Shown here in pieces: positions 46,721-54,861 of a stretch of DNA of 64,000 nt (the stretch's first letter is position 1; every line of letters begins with the position of its first letter). The notes under the pieces were generated by a model that was not told where the DNA came from, made no database searches, and saw only the letters and a list, made by a program, of their open reading frames with translations. The translations under genes and the position numbers were made by a program. Location: positions 124,001-188,000 of the IMG/VR virus record IMGVR_UViG_3300029286_000009. One strand, 5' to 3'. The stretch comes from a virus.

Positions 46721-47821
46721 ATGCCAAGTGACACAATTGTAAGATGTGCACGAGTTGATGCTATTACTGAGCATCCCCACGCAGACAACTTGTTGATATT
46801 GGACATTCTTGGTTGGCAAGTAATTACTAATAGAGACACAAACCCCAAGGTAGGAGAGTTAAGAGTTTTTATTGCACCTGATCTTATTCTTCCTCAGGAA
46901 TTGGCAGAGCAACTAGGAGTTACTGTATATTTAAAAAATGGGAATCGGGTAAGACAAGTAAAGCTCAGAGGAATTATGTCATTTGGTATCGCCGCGTCTA
47001 ACCATTGGAATTTCCAAGAGGGCGAAGAAGTATCTGAGCAACTAGGTATAACAAAGTATAGCCCTCCTGAAGAGTTCACAGTCGGTGATCAAGCACGGGA
47101 ACATCCACTTTTTACTCACTACTCTAACATCGAAAACTTTAGAAACTTTCCTAAAGCTTTTGAGGAAGGTGAAGTGGTAGCAATTTATGAAAAGATTGAA
47201 GGAACAAACTCTAGAATGGGAGGTGTTCGTATAACTGAAGCAGAAGTTATGGGTGTTGACCAGAGAATGCCTATCCCCCGTAAACACTTGCACCATGAGA
47301 CTTTTGTGGGGTTTATGATTGGCTCTCATAGCACACAAAAGAAGTTTGAGGCCGCTAAACCTACGATTTACGCATCTCCCTATAACCCACACGTTCGGGA
47401 TGCAATTTGCAAAATTATGTATGACTATAATGCCAACGTGGTCATTTTCTTTGGAGAAATATTTGGTAGGGGCATTAAGAATGGTGCTAGAAGTATGACT
47501 TACGGAAGGAACACACCGGACTGGCGGCTATTCGATATTTACATAGACGGTAGATTCGCTGGTGTTCAGGAACTAACTAATTTGGCAACTCTATACGGAC
47601 TAGAGTTAGCTCCTCTCCTTTATTGTGGGCCATTTAGTTTGGATGCCTTAAAATTGCATGCCAATCAACCAACTCAGTTAATGGACCAAAGCCCCCATCT
47701 CAGTGAAGGAGTGGTCATAAAGCCTCTAAGCGAACGTGTGTATGATGGGTGCAGGCGTCTCTTGCTCAAATACAAGAGCGACGCCTATGAGGAACTAAAA
47801 GCAAAGGGAAAAGCTGGGTGA
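46721..47821 (+). CDS. RNA ligase (DRB0094/Rnl5-like)
   Basis: An N-terminal OB-like domain (about 1-110, HPHADNLLILDILGWQVI) precedes a ligase core: YEKIEGTNSRMGG (K158), FGEIFGRGIKNG, DIYIDGRF, SEGVVIKP and LLKYKSDAY cover motifs I to V. It is 366 residues long. The N-terminal domain before the ligase is typical of the Deinococcus/Naegleria type that seals 3'-OH, 5'-phosphate nicks. It is the second ligase of the RNA-repair set. Confidence 0.8.
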   Translation: MPSDTIVRCARVDAITEHPHADNLLILDILGWQVITNRDTNPKVGELRVFIAPDLILPQELAEQLGVTVYLKNGNRVRQVKLRGIMSFGIAASNHWNFQEGEEVSEQLGITKYSPPEEFTVGDQAREHPLFTHYSNIENFRNFPKAFEEGEVVAIYEKIEGTNSRMGGVRITEAEVMGVDQRMPIPRKHLHHETFVGFMIGSHSTQKKFEAAKPTIYASPYNPHVRDAICKIMYDYNANVVIFFGEIFGRGIKNGARSMTYGRNTPDWRLFDIYIDGRFAGVQELTNLATLYGLELAPLLYCGPFSLDALKLHANQPTQLMDQSPHLSEGVVIKPLSERVYDGCRRLLLKYKSDAYEELKAKGKAG

Positions 47822-47833
47822 AAGGACATAACG

Positions 47834-48241
47834 ATGTGTGAATTTATCTCAGTAGTCAAACTAGGTGAAACCTTATGGTATTTAACCACACCAGATATTG
47901 AGTCTAAAAAGGGAAAGGAGCTGAGACATTTTTGTGAATACCCCAGTGATTTGAGGGGACATGGGGCAATCAGGTATTTCTATGATATACCTGACAACGT
48001 AGGAGAAGACTTGGAGTTTATTAACTTCCGTGACCCCGCAAATTTACCCGCTGAGCTCGTGTCTGCTATGGTAAACGGGAAATTTGTCAGGTGGTTTGGG
48101 GAACCCCCGTATGGACTTCTTAACGAGAAGCATGAAGACGGCTATACGGAAACTTATGAGGCTCTCCGGAGGCCATATGTAGATATGGGGGTAAGAAGTC
48201 AACTACCTCCAATTGAAATCGGAGGCTTTCCAGCTGCTTAA
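47834..48241 (+). CDS. Hypothetical phage protein (MCxFxSW family), 135 aa
   Basis: GAAAGGACATAACG precedes the ATG. MCEFISVVKLGETLWYLTTP, GKELRHF, GHGAIRYFY and FVRWFGEPPYGLL match 33976-34491. It is shorter at the C-terminus. Confidence 0.7.
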   Translation: MCEFISVVKLGETLWYLTTPDIESKKGKELRHFCEYPSDLRGHGAIRYFYDIPDNVGEDLEFINFRDPANLPAELVSAMVNGKFVRWFGEPPYGLLNEKHEDGYTETYEALRRPYVDMGVRSQLPPIEIGGFPAA

Positions 48242-48407
48242 ACCTCTCTGCGAGGGGTTGACAAAACTTGTAATGCATCCGGAAGATTACCAACAGTTTA
48301 ACCCCCCAAATGGATGGGGAAATTACGATGGGTTGGTGCAATTCGTGAGAGATTACTTGACTGCATGCACAAATTACCCGGAAGCAACAGTAAGGGTGTG
48401 GAGGTAA
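48213..48407 (+). CDS. Hypothetical phage protein, about 57-64 aa
   Basis: The end FNPPNGWGNYDGLVQFVRDY and ATVRVWR is a pattern I recall from small phage proteins. The start is uncertain: TTG 48213 lacks a ribosome site, while CTG 48234 has CGGAGG eight bases upstream. It overlaps the previous gene. Confidence 0.6.
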   Translation: MKSEAFQLLKPLCEGLTKLVMHPEDYQQFNPPNGWGNYDGLVQFVRDYLTACTNYPEATVRVWR

Positions 48408-48412
48408 AACTA

Positions 48413-49486
48413 ATGGGTGACACACGGTACGTAAATAGTCCAGAAAAATACGTAAATAGTCAAGAAGAATACGACTCTATCCCAGATGACTTCGACGGGT
48501 ATATCTATGTGCGGGGAAACATACCCCGTATAATGAAAACCCCACCACGGGCACATGTTTATCTTGTTAATCAGGCATGTGTGGGCTTTATTGGTGGAGA
48601 TGCCCATATCAGTAGTATTTTTGACAATTCTACGGTTACATCTATTCGGGATAATGCCTGTGTAAGCCACATAAGTGATGCTGCTGTGGTTCACGCCATC
48701 AGGGGAAAGGCACGGATTTATTGCATTTCTGGGCGTGCAGCTATCACCAGCGTTGGCGAATCCGCCCGTATCGATTCCGTAAGTGGTAGTGTAATCATAG
48801 ATGTGGTAGAGGGGAGTGCTAGCATAGATGTTTTGCTGGGGTCTGCTCATATCAGGAGGGTGGGGCAAGATGCTGTAATTCGTGACATGTTCGGAAACAC
48901 GCAAATTGAAGAACTTCGGGATGGGGCCCGCATTAAACGAGTTGGGGGAGCTGCTATTGTTGCTTTAAAGGGAAACTCCATTATAGAACATGCTTACTCC
49001 TCTGCAGTTATTAGGGTATATTCTACCGCTGCTAAGATAAAAAACGCTTATCAGAATGTAGTCATTCTCGGTTATGGTTGCTCCCCTGCAATTAATGAGT
49101 GTGCTAGCAGTGTTTCAGTAATCGACATACCACCATCCGAGGTAAGTCCCAGAGATTTCCGTGATATATTTGACTTGGTAAGACAACCTGATGGACGTAT
49201 CGTTCTCTTCAAAATAACACAACCAGACGGAACTGATTACTTCTCTGGACAAGTCTTATATGAGGGCATCGTTGAATGTAGTGATTGGGATCCAGATCCT
49301 GGGATACAATGTGGGCAGGGTCTTCACCTTTCAGCTACGTCTGCACTAGCAGCACTGTATCATTGTTCCGGAAGAGTGAAACGCTGTTTAGTGGATCCGG
49401 AGGACATTGTATTCTTCAAGGATGACCTTTCTAAAGTAAGATGCAAAAAGGTTGAGGTTATTGAAGATTGTGGTTTATTGACTTAA
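48413..49486 (+). CDS. Beta-helix-like repeat protein with DUF7666-like C-terminus
   Basis: ATG 48413 follows GTGGAGGTAAAACTA. Residues 30-235 consist of roughly 9-residue repeats of the type AxIxxVxGx (AHISSI, ARIYCI, ARIDSV, AHIRRV), as expected of a right-handed parallel beta-helix. From about residue 260, GRIVLFKITQPDG, GIQCGQGLHLS and CKKVEVIEDC resemble the DUF7666 domain often fused to such repeats in phages. Function is unknown. Confidence 0.65.
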   Translation: MGDTRYVNSPEKYVNSQEEYDSIPDDFDGYIYVRGNIPRIMKTPPRAHVYLVNQACVGFIGGDAHISSIFDNSTVTSIRDNACVSHISDAAVVHAIRGKARIYCISGRAAITSVGESARIDSVSGSVIIDVVEGSASIDVLLGSAHIRRVGQDAVIRDMFGNTQIEELRDGARIKRVGGAAIVALKGNSIIEHAYSSAVIRVYSTAAKIKNAYQNVVILGYGCSPAINECASSVSVIDIPPSEVSPRDFRDIFDLVRQPDGRIVLFKITQPDGTDYFSGQVLYEGIVECSDWDPDPGIQCGQGLHLSATSALAALYHCSGRVKRCLVDPEDIVFFKDDLSKVRCKKVEVIEDCGLLT

Positions 49487-49547
49487 AGGAATGGGAGCAT
49501 CGTGGTATCCACACCACACCAGAATAGGGAAAAGAAAAAGGGAAAAC

Positions 49548-49757
49548 ATGGTATACGAATACGAATGCTCAAATTGCGGTCAAATTACTGAGGTATCCTT
49601 TCCTATCAGTGCTAAGAAGCCAAAAGTGTTACCTTGTGGGCATTGTCAAAGTTGTGCCAAGCTAATTATCAGCCGGAGTAACTTTTTCTTAAGGGGAGGG
49701 GGCTGGTACAAAGATGGTTATGAAAAGAAACCCAATCCTAGCCCCGCCCCAACCTGA
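49548..49757 (+). CDS. FmdB-family zinc ribbon, 69 aa
   Basis: ATG 49548 follows AAAAAGGGAAAAC. VYEYECSNCGQITEV, CGHCQSCAKLIIS and the end FFLRGGGWYKDGY match the FmdB regulatory-protein zinc ribbon found in bacteria and phages. Confidence 0.75.
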   Translation: MVYEYECSNCGQITEVSFPISAKKPKVLPCGHCQSCAKLIISRSNFFLRGGGWYKDGYEKKPNPSPAPT

Positions 49758-49797
49758 ACTTCAAAAGAACCTGGCAGTTGCCAGTAGGAGAAATAAT

Positions 49798-50058
49798 ATG
49801 GCAGCAGTAGTTCTTGGACAAGCTGACGACGCCACTATGCAACGAGTTCAAGATTGGAATAACAAGAATGTTCTGCAAAAACAAGCAGACAATGCACTCA
49901 TTTTGAAAGAGTTTGGTGATCTGGGGAACTTTCATGCACATCTACGCAAAACCAATAGTTCTCGAGAAAAGTGGCTAAAAGAGTCTGTTGTGTCTTATGC
50001 GGTTGAAGATGCTTTTGATTATTTACTTGATTGGCTTCTTCCTCGCGGAAGAGTGTAA
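49798..50058 (+). CDS. Hypothetical helical protein, 86 aa
   Basis: ATG 49798 follows TAGGAGAAATA and is preferred to a start at 49714 that overlaps the FmdB gene. The product begins MAAVVLGQAD and has two helical regions, ending with a basic PRGRV. It is followed by a terminator. Confidence 0.65.
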   Translation: MAAVVLGQADDATMQRVQDWNNKNVLQKQADNALILKEFGDLGNFHAHLRKTNSSREKWLKESVVSYAVEDAFDYLLDWLLPRGRV

Positions 50059-50063
50059 CATGT

Positions 50064-50087
50064 GGGGGTCTACGTACCCCTTTTTTC
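50064..50087 (+). terminator. Rho-independent terminator
   Basis: GGGGT, loop CTACGT, ACCCC, then TTTTTT. It closes the 49.5-50.06 kb transcript. Confidence 0.8.
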
Positions 50088-50094
50088 TTTATCA

Positions 50095-50312
50095 AACCTT
50101 TAGATGGTACCCTCTACCCATCAAAGGTATATCTTAAGAGTAAGGGTAAGATTGATTAATTACCGCATGCGGTAAAGTTCTTTATTGAAGGGTTTAATGG
50201 CTACTATAGCCCGCAATCAATCTTACCCTATTCAAGACTGATTAACAAAGCGGGTCTTCCCGCAAAACGTTATTGTTCAAGTAACGTAGCTTTTACTGTT
50301 CGGAGGTTGTGA
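50095..50312 (+). promoter_or_regulatory. Structured intergenic element 1 (ACCC/GGGT family)
   Basis: CCCTCTACCCATCAAAGG and TATCTTAAGAG are shared with elements at 52.2 and 53.05 kb. A perfect 14-bp inverted repeat (GGGTAAGATTGATT at 50144-50157, complement at 50215-50228) encloses a perfect palindrome TACCGCATGCGGTA (50161-50174). A GCGGG/CCCGC hairpin and an ACGTTA/TAACGT hairpin follow before the ribosome site. It is probably a promoter plus structured leader. Confidence 0.6.
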
Positions 50313-50483
50313 ATGAACAAGAAACAGATTAGTAAAAAGAAGTCTCGTGCAACACAAACCATTCAACATGATTATAGCTCGCTTACCTACGAAGCAGTTG
50401 CTGTTGATATGAGAAAAATAGAGATCAGTCGGCTGAAACGCGGCAAAGGCTTCGACTGTTTCGTTGTCCCCTCGGGGCGTTAA
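50313..50483 (+). CDS. Basic hypothetical protein, 56 aa
   Basis: CGGAGGTTGTGA precedes MNKKQISKKKSRATQ. A lysine-rich N-terminus is followed by a mixed region ending RGKGFDCFVVPSGR. It is possibly nucleic-acid-binding. Confidence 0.6.
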   Translation: MNKKQISKKKSRATQTIQHDYSSLTYEAVAVDMRKIEISRLKRGKGFDCFVVPSGR

Positions 50484-50762
50484 TCCCCCAAATCACATTC
50501 GTTAGCCTTGTTTGTAGGGGGTCTGAATTTCTTCCTGGCTCTTTGCAAACTCTAAGGATGTCATCCAGGCAGGGGCTACACAAACTGCTGTGGGCAGTTT
50601 TCGCAATAGAATAAGAAACAAAGGCTTTTGTTTTCCTGTTCTAAGCTTTACTGTCTTAAATCGGTGGTTACTCCACCATACACTTACGTTCCGGGGCTAA
50701 AAAAGCCCAAAATATATGCCATTCCAATAGGCAGATTTCTCACTAAAAGAAAGGAATTTGAC
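50484..50762 (+). other. Non-coding gap with hairpins
   Basis: No gene is seen. AAACTGC/GCAGTTT (about 50582-50600) ends in TTTT and may be a terminator. GAAACAAA pairs with TTTGTTTTC at about 50615-50635. The 15-mer AGAAACAAAGGCTTT (50614-50628) recurs at 63663-63677. Confidence 0.45.
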
Positions 50763-51239
50763 ATGGCAACACAGAAGAATTCGAAGAAAGGTAACCGCCC
50801 GTTCAAAGCCCCGCTTCGAAAAGTCGGTATCAAGTCAGTTAAAGTAAATTATGACACGCTGGTGGTTACGTTCTGGCGACGACAGACCACAGCAACTAAA
50901 GCTGGTATCAAGACTGGTCCGTCTATAGGACGTCCGGCTGTCCAGCGAATTGACGACAAAAATCCCGTAGAATTTAACTGTGAGTCTGAAGACTATGCTA
51001 CTCTCCTCGCTCAGCATGTCCTAAAGATGGGAGCTACCACAAAAAAGAGCGGGCTGGTGTATCAGATTCGCCGGCTGGTAGAAGACCCTACTCGTTTCAC
51101 CGCAGCTACCATGCGCTCGGCAAACCGGCGTGTATACCGCGGTAAGATGAAAGTCATAAAAGAAGAGCGGCGGCGGCGTGAAGAAGCACGCCTTTTGGCG
51201 ATGCAAAAACGTTCTGGGGCGGGACAACAAAGACCTTAG
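50763..51239 (+). CDS. Basic hypothetical protein, 158 aa
   Basis: ATG 50763 follows AAAGAAAGGAATTTGAC. The product is strongly basic, with VKVNYDTLVVTFWRRQ, a helical middle and an Arg-rich end (EERRRREEARLL). A DNA- or RNA-binding role is likely from charge alone. Confidence 0.65.
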   Translation: MATQKNSKKGNRPFKAPLRKVGIKSVKVNYDTLVVTFWRRQTTATKAGIKTGPSIGRPAVQRIDDKNPVEFNCESEDYATLLAQHVLKMGATTKKSGLVYQIRRLVEDPTRFTAATMRSANRRVYRGKMKVIKEERRRREEARLLAMQKRSGAGQQRP

Positions 51240-51254
51240 ATAGAAGAGGATAAT

Positions 51255-51473
51255 ATGGACAACAAGATCAACTTTCTAATTTTGGGGTTCAGTGTAATTG
51301 TGATTAGTATTGCACTTCTCTGTATTTCAATTAAAACAAGTTCAAGAATTATATCCCTGGAACAACAGGTTGTTGAGATAAAAACACACCAACAAATGTT
51401 ATCCAGCCCAACTGAAGATTGGGTGGTTAGGTCTAACGATCAGTTGTGGCTGCCAATGTCAGGTAAACGATAA
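51255..51473 (+). CDS. Single-pass membrane protein, 72 aa
   Basis: AGAAGAGGATAAT precedes the ATG. Residues 6-27 form a membrane helix (FLILGFSVIVISIALLCI), followed by a polar coiled segment. Confidence 0.65.
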   Translation: MDNKINFLILGFSVIVISIALLCISIKTSSRIISLEQQVVEIKTHQQMLSSPTEDWVVRSNDQLWLPMSGKR

Positions 51474-51514
51474 AGAATCTCCGTAAAACTGCCCAACACA
51501 TTAAAGGAAAAAAA

Positions 51515-51934
51515 ATGGACCACGAAGAAGTTTCGTTTGTAAGGTTCGCCCTCTGGGCCGCAACACTTGCCCTTGTAGTGACTGTTCTCATCTTTTGGGC
51601 TTACCCTGTCTACACTGTTTGGCAAAGAGGACTGGCCGGGGAAGCTGAACTCCGACAAGCTGAATGGAACCGGCAGATAAAGATAAGAGAAGCCCAGGCT
51701 GCTGAAGAATCTGCGGGGCATTTGGCGTCAGCAGAAGTGAAGCGGGCGGAAGGTGTAGCAAAGGCAAATTTAATCATCGGCGGCAGTCTCAAGGATAATG
51801 AAGGGTATCTTCGTTGGCTTTGGGTGGAAGGAATGAAAGAAAATACTGGTAAAACCACAGTATATATTCCCACTGAAGCCAACTTACCTGTTCTTGAGGC
51901 AACACGACTCCATCTCCCAGCATCTTCTAAGTAG
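51515..51934 (+). CDS. Membrane protein with SPFH-type tail
   Basis: AAAGGAAAAAAA precedes the ATG. A membrane helix (about 10-32) is followed by an Ala/Glu-rich coiled coil (AEWNRQIKIREAQAAEE, AEVKRAEGVAKAN) and then YIPTEANLPVLEA. This matches a phage/bacterial membrane protein family related to SPFH/band-7 tails. It may oligomerise at the membrane. Confidence 0.65.
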   Translation: MDHEEVSFVRFALWAATLALVVTVLIFWAYPVYTVWQRGLAGEAELRQAEWNRQIKIREAQAAEESAGHLASAEVKRAEGVAKANLIIGGSLKDNEGYLRWLWVEGMKENTGKTTVYIPTEANLPVLEATRLHLPASSK

Positions 51935-52502
51935 GTAGTTCTGTGTAAGGGTCGTCTGGTGCTGCAACTAGGCGACCTATTCCTTCAATTTGGATTCATC
52001 TCCAATTATTGTACGTTCCAAAATCCCCCTTCTCGTGTATACGTGTTATATCAAACCTAATAATGGTAACCCTCAGTTACCCATTTTAGGTGCAGATATA
52101 TTTATAAGACAATAGGGTTTATTAGGTGCAGTAAGATAAAAAAACAGTCGCGCGAGGGTTACACACGCGTACGCAACTATAAAGCCTTATTGGTAAGTCC
52201 CTCTTACCCATATATAAGGGTTTATAGAGTATCTTAAAGTACATTAGGGTACAAGAGGAAAAATGACAAAAAGGAGAAGTTAACACCTTTTTTGTTTCGC
52301 GTGCGTTAAATCTATAGACTAATGGTTTAATATACGTGCGTGTAAATAAAGTAATCAAAGTTCTCGGCTTTGTTTTTGGATATAAACAATTAATAGCTTC
52401 TTGGGTTTTACACTTACTACTACTCACCTTCTTATCTCTTTCACTTTTGGCTCTCATCTAGGGCCGTTCAGTTTCTGTCTATCAGGAATAGGGGAGGGAT
52501 GT
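51935..52502 (+). promoter_or_regulatory. Intergenic elements 2 and 3 (ACCC/GGGT family)
   Basis: No convincing gene is seen. GGTAACCCTCAGTTACC near 52065 is a hairpin. Near 52200, CCCTCTTACCCATATATAAG and then GGGTTTATAGAGTATCTTA and GTACATTAGGGTAC match the element at 53.05 kb. ACGCGT occurs at 52165. Promoters for the genes to the right are probable but not resolved. Confidence 0.5.
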
Positions 52503-53006
52503 ATGGATTTATGTGTCAAGGCAGTTTTGGCTGTCTTAGTTGGTGAGGTTAGTCGAGTTCACATGGAGCAGATTCTGCTCCCTTTTCAATCCATCCGGTC
52601 CGGAGGGAACATGTCATTATGGGTAAGAGAGTCTGGTGATAGCTTAAAGAATACAACAAGAAAAATGTATTCGCCAGATGCGGTATCAAGTTTTGTGTGT
52701 TCACTGTTTATCTCCTCGAAAAGTGTGTTGAGAAGCACTACCAGAGGAGGAGGAAAGGAGATGCATAACTATTATGCAGAAATGGGAAGAGAGGTTCCCG
52801 AGAACAACTCTATATCTACCAACACTACTACTAACGAAGACAATCGGATTTATTGTCTTTCAACCGACTCCCGCCGTTTTCTGCTACGCAAAAGTAGGAC
52901 CAGACCTGTGAGGAAGAGTACTGTTGAGAAGTGCGATTCCAGGGACAGGGCAGCCGTTCACTGCGTTGAACGTTTGTCACATTCCTTGATTGCCCAACTA
53001 CAATAG
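52503..53006 (+). CDS. Hypothetical protein, 167 aa
   Basis: ATG 52503 follows GGGGAGGGATGT. The composition is unusual: Ser/Thr/Arg-rich with an Asn/Thr run (NNSISTNTTTNEDN) and a basic region. An alternative frame from about 52770 (MQKWEERFPR) is also open for 45 codons. The gene call is moderate. Confidence 0.4.
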   Translation: MDLCVKAVLAVLVGEVSRVHMEQILLPFQSIRSGGNMSLWVRESGDSLKNTTRKMYSPDAVSSFVCSLFISSKSVLRSTTRGGGKEMHNYYAEMGREVPENNSISTNTTTNEDNRIYCLSTDSRRFLLRKSRTRPVRKSTVEKCDSRDRAAVHCVERLSHSLIAQLQ

Positions 53007-53208
53007 CTAGATTGGAGTCGTACGCGTTAGGCCCATGCCTTTTAGCCTAGTAATAATCCCTCTAACCCATCAAGGGTTTTAGGGTTATATAGGCTATCTT
53101 AGTACAATCGGGTTAAAGAAGAAAGTACCCAAGAAGAAAGGAAGACAAACTTTTGGGTAGTTACTTACAACCTACAGCTTTTTGCTGGCGCAGGAAAGGA
53201 GGTTAGTT
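53007..53208 (+). promoter_or_regulatory. Intergenic element 4 (ACCC/GGGT family)
   Basis: CCCTCTAACCCATCAAGGGT is followed by a second GGGTTA, TATCTTAGTACAATCGGGTT and an inverted TACCCAA/TTGGGTA pair. It closely matches the 52.2 kb element. ACGCGT occurs at 53022. It precedes the 53209 gene. Confidence 0.55.
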
Positions 53209-53565
53209 ATGCATCAGCAATATACGGTATGGGTCTACAGGGGAAAAAGTCCAATGCTGTGCTGTGCTTCAATTCTCAATCGTCGGGCACCAGTGATGCC
53301 CCAACTTAAGCAGATATTGGAGGAGGAATATGAACAAAAGCTTCCGCCAAGGATTAGTATTTGGCTTGCAGCATGGTGCAATGAGAACGGTCCTTACTGG
53401 AGTATTGATCGGTACGTTTGTATTAAGCGTAATTCCAGTCGATCAATCCTTCAAGTCAACGGACGTTCTTTTACTGGTAGACATCTCTTGTTGCCGGTGT
53501 TGGAGACGCCTCGACGATGGTACGAGGTTTTATATGGGGATCATCGAACAGGGTTACTGTTATAG
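53209..53565 (+). CDS. Hypothetical protein, 118 aa
   Basis: AAAGGAGGTTAGTT is a near-perfect ribosome site before MHQQYTVWVY. The product is aromatic and strand-rich, with a basic C-terminal half (SFTGRHLLLPVLETPRRW). It overlaps 53330-53614 in another frame for 236 bases. Confidence 0.55.
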   Translation: MHQQYTVWVYRGKSPMLCCASILNRRAPVMPQLKQILEEEYEQKLPPRISIWLAAWCNENGPYWSIDRYVCIKRNSSRSILQVNGRSFTGRHLLLPVLETPRRWYEVLYGDHRTGLLL

Positions 53566-53614
53566 TTACCCTGGGGGGTTTTGCACAGACACTGTCCCAT
53601 GCTTTGGAAATTAG
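53330..53614 (+). CDS. Overlapping membrane-type ORF, 94 aa
   Basis: GGAGGAGGAAT precedes MNKSFRQGLVFG. A hydrophobic segment (TVLTGVLIGTFVLSVI) at about residues 20-36 suggests a membrane helix; the rest is Cys-rich. It lies almost wholly inside 53209-53565 in another frame, so one may be spurious or both may be used. Confidence 0.4.
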   Translation: MNKSFRQGLVFGLQHGAMRTVLTGVLIGTFVLSVIPVDQSFKSTDVLLLVDISCCRCWRRLDDGTRFYMGIIEQGYCYSYPGGFCTDTVPCFGN

Positions 53615-53691
53615 TGAGAAAGGAGTAACTAGGTGTGGGTGGAAGGCAACTCTCGTACAATCTTGCGGGGGTGGTAAAGGAGGAAATCAAA

Positions 53692-54006
53692 TTGGCTAGA
53701 ATGCACAGTGCGGAGCGAGAAGAGAAAATATGTCACTTGAGACACCAGGGTTTTTTCTATCATGAGATAGCCTTGATAGTTGGGGTAGCCAAACGGACTG
53801 TCGTACAGGTGTGTAAGGCTGCTGGACTAAATAAAATTCGGTGCCACAAGTGGTTAAACGATCCAGAATTTGTGAAAGCAATCATGGATCCAACTATTTC
53901 CTATGCCCGCATTGGACAAAAGTATAATCTGTCCCGCCAACGAATTCAAGTTCTGGCAAAAGAAATCGGCGTAACTCGGCGAAGAAGCGGGGAGAATGCA
54001 GAGTGA
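53692..54006 (+). CDS. Tandem helix-turn-helix protein, 104 aa
   Basis: TTG 53692 follows AAAGGAGGAAATCAAA; ATG 53701 is an alternative. Two HTH units are seen: HEIALIVGVAKRTVVQVC (about 23-45) and ARIGQKYNLSRQRIQVLAKE (about 70-92), similar to sigma region 4 or resolvase-type HTHs. It is a likely DNA-binding regulator, perhaps of the repeats around it. Confidence 0.65.
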   Translation: MARMHSAEREEKICHLRHQGFFYHEIALIVGVAKRTVVQVCKAAGLNKIRCHKWLNDPEFVKAIMDPTISYARIGQKYNLSRQRIQVLAKEIGVTRRRSGENAE

Positions 54007-54165
54007 AAGCGTGCACGCAAATAATCATATGTACCTTTTAGGGTAACCCCTTACCCAAAAGTACATTTATAGAATTAGGGTTTAGTTGGTACATTACACA
54101 AGTGTACCTACACAACTGCCCAATGTATGTTGGGCATACCACAACATATCGAGGAGGAAAAAGAA
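54007..54165 (+). promoter_or_regulatory. Intergenic element 5 (ACCC/GGGT family)
   Basis: A long hairpin joins GTAC, TTTT and GGGTAA (near 54030) with TTACCC, AAAA and GTAC, 14 pairs in all with two bulges. TTAGGGTTTAGTTGGTACATT and a GGTAC/GTACC pair follow. It is the fifth member of the family. Confidence 0.55.
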
Positions 54166-54357
54166 ATGATCACATTACTATTGACAGTCGGGTTTATGAC
54201 GTGGCCTCTCTGGGGCACCCCACCTGCGTGGGCATCCACTCCGGCGATGATGCTCGGGTTTGGGGTGGTGGGATTTTTTACTGGTAGGGCTGCTGAAGAG
54301 GTCTTCTCGGGGCGGCCTTGCGAGCAAACGCAAACGTCCCTTCAGCAAGCCGCGTAG
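54166..54357 (+). CDS. Membrane protein, 63 aa
   Basis: GAGGAGGAAAAAGAA precedes the ATG. Two hydrophobic segments (MITLLLTVGFMTWPLWG and MMLGFGVVGFF) and a polar, Gln-rich end. It may span the membrane twice. Confidence 0.6.
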   Translation: MITLLLTVGFMTWPLWGTPPAWASTPAMMLGFGVVGFFTGRAAEEVFSGRPCEQTQTSLQQAA

Positions 54358-54365
54358 GTCTCACC

Positions 54366-54394
54366 TGCTAGGAGGAACTTTGTTCCCCCTAGCA
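54366..54394 (+). terminator. Hairpin terminator
   Basis: TGCTAGG-A-GGAAC pairs with GTTCC-C-CCTAGCA around TTT, 12 pairs with one mismatch. There is no long T run, so its efficiency is uncertain. Confidence 0.55.
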
Positions 54395-54416
54395 CTTCTC
54401 ACCAAGGAGGAAAATT

Positions 54417-54854
54417 ATGAGTTACTTTAGTGAGTTGTCACCGTTTGGGAAATTACTGGCGGTGTGGATTGCTTGCCCTACCACTGTGGCTTCGGTAGCA
54501 TGGCACCTTCCTGAACTATTCAACAAGGAACTCGAAAATGCCGCACTCTCCATTCAGAGTGCCCCCCGCGGGTGGGCGTTCATAAAGGAATGGAGAAGCA
54601 CCACCAAGAAAATGGCAGAGCTTGTCGGGAAGCTTCGCGAGTACGAGGAGCGTACCCGGTTCGGCGAGAATCTGAACGAAGCTGTTATCACGGTTCAAGC
54701 TGAAATCCTGCAGCTTCAATCTCGATTGCTGCAGCTAAAGGCAGAGTCGGACGAGCTGGATAAGAAGTTCGACGACATCGGAGCAGTGATCAGCAAAATT
54801 AGGAAGGCCACGCACTGGTTCGATCGAGCCATGTTTGGTTCGATAGCTACGTAG
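54417..54854 (+). CDS. Membrane-anchored coiled-coil protein, 145 aa
   Basis: AAGGAGGAAAATT precedes the ATG. A hydrophobic N-terminal helix (about 10-30) is followed by a long coiled coil (about 60-125, ILQLQSRLLQLKAESDELDK). No family is recognised. Confidence 0.65.
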   Translation: MSYFSELSPFGKLLAVWIACPTTVASVAWHLPELFNKELENAALSIQSAPRGWAFIKEWRSTTKKMAELVGKLREYEERTRFGENLNEAVITVQAEILQLQSRLLQLKAESDELDKKFDDIGAVISKIRKATHWFDRAMFGSIAT

Positions 54855-54861
54855 GTGCAGA

